A DNA stretch of 64,000 nucleotides from assembly GCA_020002185.1 (NCBI GenBank), contig CM034542.1:55814626-55878625 (forward strand). The letters are read 5' to 3'. Position 1 is the first letter of the stretch. The number at the start of each line of letters is the position of its first letter. The DNA comes from Paraescarpia echinospica (taxonomy: Eukaryota; Annelida; Polychaeta; Sabellida; Siboglinidae). The position numbers and the translations under genes were made by a program. Below are positions 50,801 to 59,800 of this stretch, one piece after another. The notes beneath the pieces are model-generated. The model was not told the DNA's origin, did no database searches, and saw only the letters and a program-made list of their open reading frames with translations.

Positions 50801-53800
50801 AACCTTAACTTTAGTGAATAATGAGATTGACACTAACCATTTATTCCTGTCATCTGGCTGGTTCCAATGATTACACCACCCGACCATAATGCTAAGTACT
50901 ATTTACCTTTATGATACATGTGTGTTTTTCTTATATAAGTAGGGTCTACATTATTTTCCTTTCCGTTTAACATACTTTTTTCTTATACAAATAAGTCATG
51001 TGCTTTTCTATTTTGAGATTCTTTTTTAACAAGATTTTTAACAAGATTGCCACCCAGAGAATTAACTCTAGATGACAGGTGGTAAGGAAGCCTTTTGGCT
51101 TATCAGTAGTCCAACCCTTTTATCCCACGTGTATCCCGTAGATATAGGTCCCAGTACTGATCCCTGTGGTACCCCACTCAAAACTTATTTACAATTTGAA
51201 GCCACCCTATCAACAACTAACCGTTGTCTTCTGTTAATCAGCCATTTTTTTATCCAGTTTATTATACCATTTCCTATGCCATGGGCCTTTAGTTTAAGCA
51301 ATAATCTTTGATGTGGTACTTTGTAGAAAGCTTTCTGAAAATCTAAGTAGTATCTACTGGTGATCCCTTGTCTACCCACTTAGTGATCTCTTCCAAAAAA
51401 CATAACATATTTGTTAAGCATGACCTCATTTTTAGAAGCCCATGTTGAAATGGGTTTATAAAGTTATGTTTAACAAGAAAATCCACCATGTGATCTTTAA
51501 TTAGTCTTTCTAATAATTTTCAAATCACCGATGTTAAACTCACTGGTCTGTAGTTCTCTGACTTGTTTCTCAAACATTTTTAAAATAACGATATAATGTT
51601 TGCTTCTTTCCATTCTAAAGGCACCATTCCCTCTTCTAATGACAAGTTGAAAACTGTTGCAAGTGGTATGCTTATTTATTCTACAATTTCCACTAGTAGT
51701 TTGTGCGGAATCCCATCCACTCCAGGTGATTTAATATCCTTCATAGCCCTTATTTTCTTAGCTACCATTTCCGGGGTTACAATTAACTGTCTTCAATTTA
51801 GCCTCTGGTACTGGCAGTGAACTAATATCTTCCCTGGTAAACACCGAACTAAAATACTCATTCAGGTCTTTCGCCATTAAGAATCTCTGATATTATATTT
51901 GCCGAATTGGGACTGACAGGATATGTAATGTTTAGGAAAGATAGAATAGGAAGAAGGGGAGGTGGAGTTATTTTATATATTAAAGAATCTATCCAGGCTT
52001 ATAAAATAAAATTAGAAAGAGAAGCAGATTGCAAAGAAGCTGTTTGGTGTAAAATAGTTACAGGAAACTCAGCGTTAACGGTTGGATTAGTTTATCGAAG
52101 TCCAAACATAAGCATAGAAGATAATGAAAACATACAAAATGCTATAAGGGAAGTGAGCAAACGGGACTGTGTTATTATGGGGGATTTTAACCATGGGCAT
52201 ATAAAATGGAAATCTCTACAGAGTATGGGTAGTGAGGACCAGAAGTTTTTAGTTTTAGTACAAGATAGTTTCCTTTCTCAACATGTGCTAGAACCAACCA
52301 TGGGAGAGAATGTGTTAAACATAGTTTTGTCCTCACAGAATGAATTAGTTGGCAATGTCAGGATATGTGAGCCACTGGGGAATAGTGATCACAACCAGAT
52401 ACATTTTATTATCAAAGTAAAATCAGAAAGGAATAGTAAAAAGCAGTACAGGAGAAATTTCCACAAAGGAAAATATAAGGACATAAGGAAATATTTAGCA
52501 AAGATAGACTGGAATAACACACTGAAGAATAAGACAGCAACAGAATGCTGGGATATCTTAAAGGGTGAAATTGAATGCATCATCGTCAAATTTGTTCCCT
52601 TAAAAAACACGGGAAACGGTAAAAAAAGAAACACTTATCGAAAGAAGCCATTAGAAAAATTAAGTATAAACAAATGATGTGGAAGTCTTATAGACGTACT
52701 GGAAATGACGAAGACTACAACATTTATAAAGAAGCACTAAACCAAGCTACAGCTGAAATTAGAAATTCAAAGAGAAGCTATGAACGTAAATTAGCTTGTA
52801 TTATAAAACATGACAGCAAGAGTTTTTATGCGTATGTTCGAAGCAAACAGAAAGTTCAGGATAAGGTCGGTCCTCTAGAAGTTATTGCTGGAAATATAAT
52901 ATCAGAAGGATTCTTAATGGCAGAAGACCTGAATGAGTATTTTAGTTTAGTGTTTACCAGAGAAGACATTAGTTCACTGCCAGTACCAGTAAGTTCAAGG
53001 GGGCAGAATCAGACTATTTAAGACAGTTAATTGTAACCCCAGAAATGGTAGCTAAGAAAATGAAGGATAATAAATCACCTGGAGTGGATGGTATTCCACC
53101 AAACTACTATTGGAAATTGTAGAACAAATTAGCGTACTATTTGCAACAGTTTTCAACTTGTCAGTAGAAGAGGGAGTGGTTCCTTTAGAATGGAAAGAAG
53201 CAAACATTATACCGTTATTTAAAAAAGGTTTGAGAAACAAGTCAAATAATTATAGACCAGTTAGTTTAACATCAGTGATTTGTAAATTATTAGAAAGACT
53301 AATTAAAGATCACATGGTGGATTTTCTTGTTAAACATAACTTGATAAACCCATCTCAACATGAGTTTCTAAAAGCGAGGTCATGCTTAACAAATATGTTA
53401 TGTTTTTTGGAAGATATATCACTAAGTGGGTAGATGATGGATCACCAGTAGATATCATCTACTTAGATTTTCAAAAATCTTTCAACAAAGTGCCACATCA
53501 AAGATTACTGCTTAAACTAAAGGCCCATGGCAAAGGAAATGGTATAATTAACTGGATAGAAAAATGGCTGATTGACAGAAGACAACGGGTAGTTGTTGAC
53601 GGGGAGGCTTCAAACTGGAAATCAGTTTTGAGTGGGGTTCCACAGGGATCAGTACTGGGACCTATATTATTCTTAATATATATAAACAATTTGGACGATG
53701 ATATAGCTAGCAAGGTGTTGAAATTTGCAGATGATACAAAAGTGTTTAGAAGGATTAAAAGTGATGGAGATAGACAGCATTTACAAGATGATCTTGACAG

Positions 53801-56800
53801 GTTGATCAAATGGTCTGAAAAGTGGCAAATGTTATTCAATTTTGGGAAATGTAAATGCCTTCACACAGGACATGGGAACGAATATGTAGAATATACAATG
53901 GGGGGAACTGTACTAAGTACTACTGTAAAAGAAAAATACTTAGGGCTGACAATTAGTGCTGACATGAAGTTTTCAGAACAGTGGAATTGCAGCTTCAAAA
54001 GGAAATCAAATCCTTGGATTGATTAGGCAAAATATAGCATATAAAGAAAAAGAACTAATAATACCGCTGTACAAAACAATAGTTAGGCCTCATTTAGAAT
54101 ATTGTAGGCCATACCGCAAGAAGGACATAGATATGCTAGAAAGAGTACATAGGAGAGCGACTAAAATGATACAAAAACTGAGGGATCTTAGTTATGAAAA
54201 ATGCCTAAAACAATGTGGTTTAACAACACTAGAGACCAGGAGATTGAGAGGAGATCAGATAGAAGTGTTTAAAATATTGAATGGTTATGAAAATATTGAT
54301 AGAAATATGGGTTTTTTTCAGTTAAGAAAGATAGAAAGACTAGAGGACATTAAGTTACATTAGTAAAGGAGCAGTGTAGATTAGACGTAAGAAAGTTCTC
54401 CTTTTCACAAAGAACTGTGAATGAATGGAACAGATTATCTGATGATTGTGTGGGTGCTAGTAGTGTGAATATGTTTAAAAATAAAATTGACACATACCTC
54501 AGAAGGGCTGGATCTATGTAGTTAAAAGGGTTGGACCCTCGATAAGCCAAAGGGCTTCCTTGTCCACCTGCCATCTAGAGTTAATTCTCTGGATGGCAAT
54601 CTTGTTAAATCTTGTTAAATTTCCAGCACTATCTTCTAGAGGACCGACCTTATCCTGAACTTTCTGTTTGCTCCGAACATATGCATAAAAACTCTTGTTG
54701 TCATGTTTTATATTACAAGCTAATTTTTTTATAGTTTCACTTTGAATTTCTAATTTTATAAATGTTGTAGTCTTCATCATTTCCAATGCATCTATATGAC
54801 TTCCACATCATTTGTTTGTACTGAATTTTAATGGCTTCTTTCGATAAGTGTTTTATTCTGGACCGTTTCCCTTGTTTTTTCAAGGGAACAAATTTATTGA
54901 CGATACACTCAGTTTCACTCTTTAAGATATTCAAGCATTCTGTTGCTGTCTTATTTTTCAGTGTGTTATTCCAATCTATCTTTGCTAATATTTCCTCATG
55001 TCCTTATATCTTCCTTTGTGGAAATTTCTCCTGTACTGCTTTTTACTATTCCTTTCTGATTTTACTTTGATGGTAAAATGTATCTGGTTGTGATCACTAC
55101 TCCCCAGTGGCTCACATATCTTGACATTGTCAACTAATTCATTTGGTGAGGACAAAACTATGTCTAACACCCTGGTTGGTTCTAGCACATGTTGAGAAAG
55201 GAAAGTATCTTGTACTAAAACTAAAAACTTGTGGTCCTCACTCCCTGTACTCTGTAGAGATTTCCATTGTATATGCCCATGGTTAAAATCCCCCATAATA
55301 ACACAGTCCCGTTTGCTCACTTCCCTTATAGCATTTTGTACTTTTTCATTATCTTCTGTGCTTATGTTTGGACTTTGATAAACTAACCCAACTGTTAACG
55401 TTGAGTTTCCGGTAACTATGTTACACCGAACAGGACTATCCTGCCAAACACAGCTTGTGGAAGCAGTCCATGACTGGGCTTCCTTTATGAACGACCAGAA
55501 ACAAATAGACGTCATCTTCCTCGATTTTTCCAAAGCTTTCGACAAGGTTCCCCACAAACGACTTCTCAATAAATTAAACTACTATGGTATCACAGGTGAC
55601 ACACTACAATGGATAAAGTCATTTCTATCAAACCGTACCCAGATTGTACCAATAAATGGTTCGCACTCAGCTCCTGCAAATGTCATCTCCGGCGTATCCC
55701 AAGGCTCAGTCCTTGGCCCTGTCCTTTTCCTACTGTACATAAATGACATCACCAATTCAATCAACTCAACTATCAGACTCTTCACCGATGACTCAATCCT
55801 ATATAGAGAAATCCAAACACCTGCAGACCATAACATCCTTCAAACAGACCTAAACAAACTAGCCGACTGGACAGACAAGTGGCAACTGAACTTCATTATC
55901 CCAAAGTGTCAACTTCTCAGAATTACCCATAGTAATATTTTTCTTTTAAAATTATTTGTCAAATTCAGTTTCACGCACCCTTTGCAATGCGCAATGCACA
56001 ACTCCTAGGTTAGCCCCAGAAGGGGTTGTATGGAGAAACAACACCTAAGACCTGAGACCAAACAGCTTCTTCGCAATCTGCTTCTCTTTCTAATTGTATT
56101 TCATAAGCCTGGATAGACTCTTTAATATGTAAAATAACTCCACCTCCCTTTCTTCCAATTCTATCTTTCCTGAACATTACATATCCTGTCAGTCCCAATT
56201 CGGCATCTGATATATCAGTGGTGGCCCATGATTCGGTTATACCTATTATGTGAGGGTCAATATTTTCTACCATAATGTTTAGTTCACTTATTTTGTTTAC
56301 TATGCTCCTTGCATTTAAACAAATGCATTTATATCCACCTTCAGAACAGATTCTATATTATGTAAGTAAGTTATTTTCATTTCATGATTCCATTTCTTAT
56401 GTAAGTTATTTTTGATACATGTAAATTTTTTCCAGTTTCTAATTGGTAATAGATGAATGTGATATTGTGATGTCAGATTGGTCTCTGAAAATTCCACGAC
56501 TCATGTTTATATTGTATTTTATAATATTCAATGACAAATTTAAATTCCTCTCAAGTATTTTTGACTGGGCTAAAATTCATAATTGTAATGTACAAAAACA
56601 GATTTGTTTGCCCTTGCAATCACTTGTTGTGATACCACACATTAAGATATTGCAATATCACATACAAGTTTTCATTTGCAATCTGATGACGAAGCACAAA
56701 AGTAAGGTTTTGTCCCAAAAAATGGATTATCGCAGTTTGCCCTGAAACTCTTGATATGTATGAATTGAACTGGGAACCTTTGAATAGTTTTTTAAATAAT

Positions 56801-59800
56801 GTCAATTTAAGGACAGAGAAATAGGAAAACATTCCTGCCATATGCTAACCAAATTTATAATGCAGCGTAAACACTAAAGACCTTCCATTATCTGTGATGC
56901 TGCTAGTTTTGTGATGTTGTAATTTTCTCTATGTAGATTTTATCTTGCCAAGACTGTCTGTACTTATAATCATTAATGCTTTGTGATGCCAATGATACTA
57001 TCATCTGGGTTGTCTTTTGGTATATGGTCTGTTTTCTTTCCTTCATATTGGGCTTGTTTCTTTTGTGCTCATCTTTTTTTACCTGTGACAACAAACTGAA
57101 TTCCTGTATTCAAGGAATAAAGGTTATTATTATTAATTCAGGTACGTGAAGGTGCTACTGCAGGAGATGAGCCTACAGTTGGACAAGGGCTTCATTCTCT
57201 CTCTACTGGACATTTTCTCTGGCCAGCAACAGACTCAGAAGGAGGTAGGCTCTAGGGCACATGACATCTTCTGAGTGTATTACACATGACTGAAAGAAAT
57301 GTACAACTCTCCATGAGTGAATGGCTTCTCTGTCCACCTGCCGTCTGAAGCTTATCATTTTGGCTGGAAATCTTGTTACATTGAGGTAGTCTGTTCCTCT
57401 ACCCGGAATTAGCCACCGTTGTAATTTGTAACAGGAAGTCTGCTGTGTTGAAGGTGGGAAAATGGGAAATCATTGAATATCAAAGGGTATTGTGGTTAGG
57501 TCAGCCCACTTTGGCATTATTGCCAATCAAGCTTGTTTTGAAAGTGGATGTTTTATTTACCATTTTAACATGTTGTGGGGTGAAAACTTTCAGATTGTAA
57601 AACTTTCACAGAATCATTAAATATTTTAACACATTACTCACCATTGGGTTTAACTAAACAAATACACTCTGATTCCTCACAGCAAGTAACATTTTCAAAT
57701 GGTGCTAAATTCAAAAACTTCCAACAAATACTCCCAGTGCCTAGGAAATACACAAACTTTTAAAATGACAAAGCACTCAATTATCCAGTATGTGGCTAGT
57801 TGTAAAAGTCCAGCTTATCCAGCAACTGCTTACAACTTACACCAACTTCTAGAAAGTTGGCATGAATCTAGCAGAAATTTACAATTATCCTAATGTTTTC
57901 ATTTAATGTTTTTGTTTTACTTTCACTTGATCTTTCAATGTATTCTGTTCTCATATATTGATTTTTGTTCACGTGACTTACAGTTTATCATTAATTAATT
58001 AGGTAAGATGCTACAAGCTTTTCAAAGCTCTACCCTTGATAAGAGTGTCATTGTGTGTCTGTGTTTCCAGAGTGCACAGCTACAGGCAGACTTGACGGTG
58101 GCACGACGTAGTCTCCGAGACTTGGCAGCAGTCCAGGTAACCATGGCAACATCTCATTATGTAACAACAAGTTGACCTACTTACCTTGCAACTGTTTGTT
58201 ATATCTGATTTGTGTCTGTTCTCTCCTTGCTTCGATGGGGGCCACAGGTTTTTAGAAATATTACAGTTTTGATAAATGTAGATGTAATTTATGTAGCAAC
58301 TTTTTGATAGATATCACCAACAAGGATAAATATTACATGTCTCATTGTTTGTTTTGATAAAAAAAGTCATGAAATGATAATTTACTGTTTATCTGTTTCT
58401 CTGTTTCTCTTCCAGGCAGCTGCCAGACCTCAGAGGATCTTGTTTGAATATCTCCATCTCTCTCCCATCAAGGTACAGTCTTGTCATGAATGTGTTTCTC
58501 TGGCATTTGACATTAATCCCAAATATATATCTATATCTAATATAATATATCTAATTGACCTATATGTCACATGACTTCTTACCAAGCAAAACTTCTATCA
58601 AGCCATCAAAAATGGACGCTGAACATGTGGAACGTTTTGACATTCAATCGTATATTTTGTTGAAATTCTGGCCCCAAATGTTTTTATTTATGATAGAAAC
58701 ATAAGCAAAGTTTTATCAACATTGGTGGCGGAGGTCACACACATATAACCAGTATCAACATTGGTGCTGGAGGTCACACATAGATAACCAGTATCAACAT
58801 TGGTGGTGGAGGTCACACACATAGATAACCAGTATCAACATTGGTGGTGGAGGTCACACACAGATAACCAGTATCAACATTGGTGGCGGAGGTCACACAC
58901 ATAGATAACCAATATCAACATTGGTGGCGGAGGTCACACACATATATAACCAGTATCAACATTGGTGCTGGAGGTCACACACACAGATAACCAGTATCAA
59001 CATTGGTGGCGGAGGTCACACACATATATAACCAGTATCAACATTGGTGCTGGAAGTCACACACATAGATAACCAGTATCAACATTGGTGCTGGAGGTCA
59101 CACACATAGATAACCAGTATCAACATTGGTGGTGGAGGTCACACACAGATAACCAGTATCAACATTGGTGGCGGAGGTCACACACATAGATAACCAATAT
59201 CAACATTGGTGGCGGAGGTCACACACATATATAACCAGTATCAACATTGGTGCTGGAAGTCACACACATAGATAACCAGTATCAACATTGGTGCTGGAGG
59301 TCACACACATAGATAACCAGTATCAACATTGGTGGTGGAGGTCACACACAGATAACCAGTATCAACATTGGTGGCGGAGGTCACACACATAGATAACCAA
59401 TATCAACATTGGTGGCGGAGGTCACACACATATATAACCAGTATCAACATTGGTGCTGGAAGTCACACACATAGATAACCAGTATCAACATTGGTGCTGG
59501 AGGTCACACACATAGATAACCAGTATCAACATTGGTGGTGGAGGTCACACATATAGATAACCAGTATCAACATTGGTGGTGGAGGTCACACATATAGATA
59601 ACCAGTATCAACATTGGTGGTGGAGGTCACACACATAATTTTGGTTGTAATGTAACCAAACCACAACGTAGCAGGTCAGCCAATTGAACCTGTTAGATGG
59701 GAAACCTTTAATTATTTTTGCAATAGTGTAGTAATCATCTTGTGTTTGTGACTGATCTATGTAATTGTCATGATGTTGGATCCATGTCAGACTATCCACA

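Larger units (their letters stand above)
51024..56348 (-). mobile_element. CR1 LINE copy, minus strand, split by two later insertions
   Basis: Read on the minus strand, the copy runs from the ORF2 start (56348, CICLNARSIVNK-type) to EEAVW (56060), resumes at 55427 to GPLEDSAGN (54623), and resumes again at 51900 (IISEGFLMAEDL region) to the 3' tail at 51024. Both joints match the intact CR1 at 36978 without loss. An internal deletion near 51130 removes the equivalent of about 40214-41060. It lies antisense in intron 32. Confidence 0.87.

Noticed and set aside
50690..50830. Telomere-like ctaaccctaac stretch
   Set aside because: Only degenerate single units such as ataaccctaac; no consecutive TTAGGG-type repeats.
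51024..54622. Twin-priming 5' inversion as the explanation of the head-to-head CR1 copies
   Set aside because: The minus part continues seamlessly at 54623, on the far side of the plus copy, so nesting explains the arrangement better than 5' inversion.
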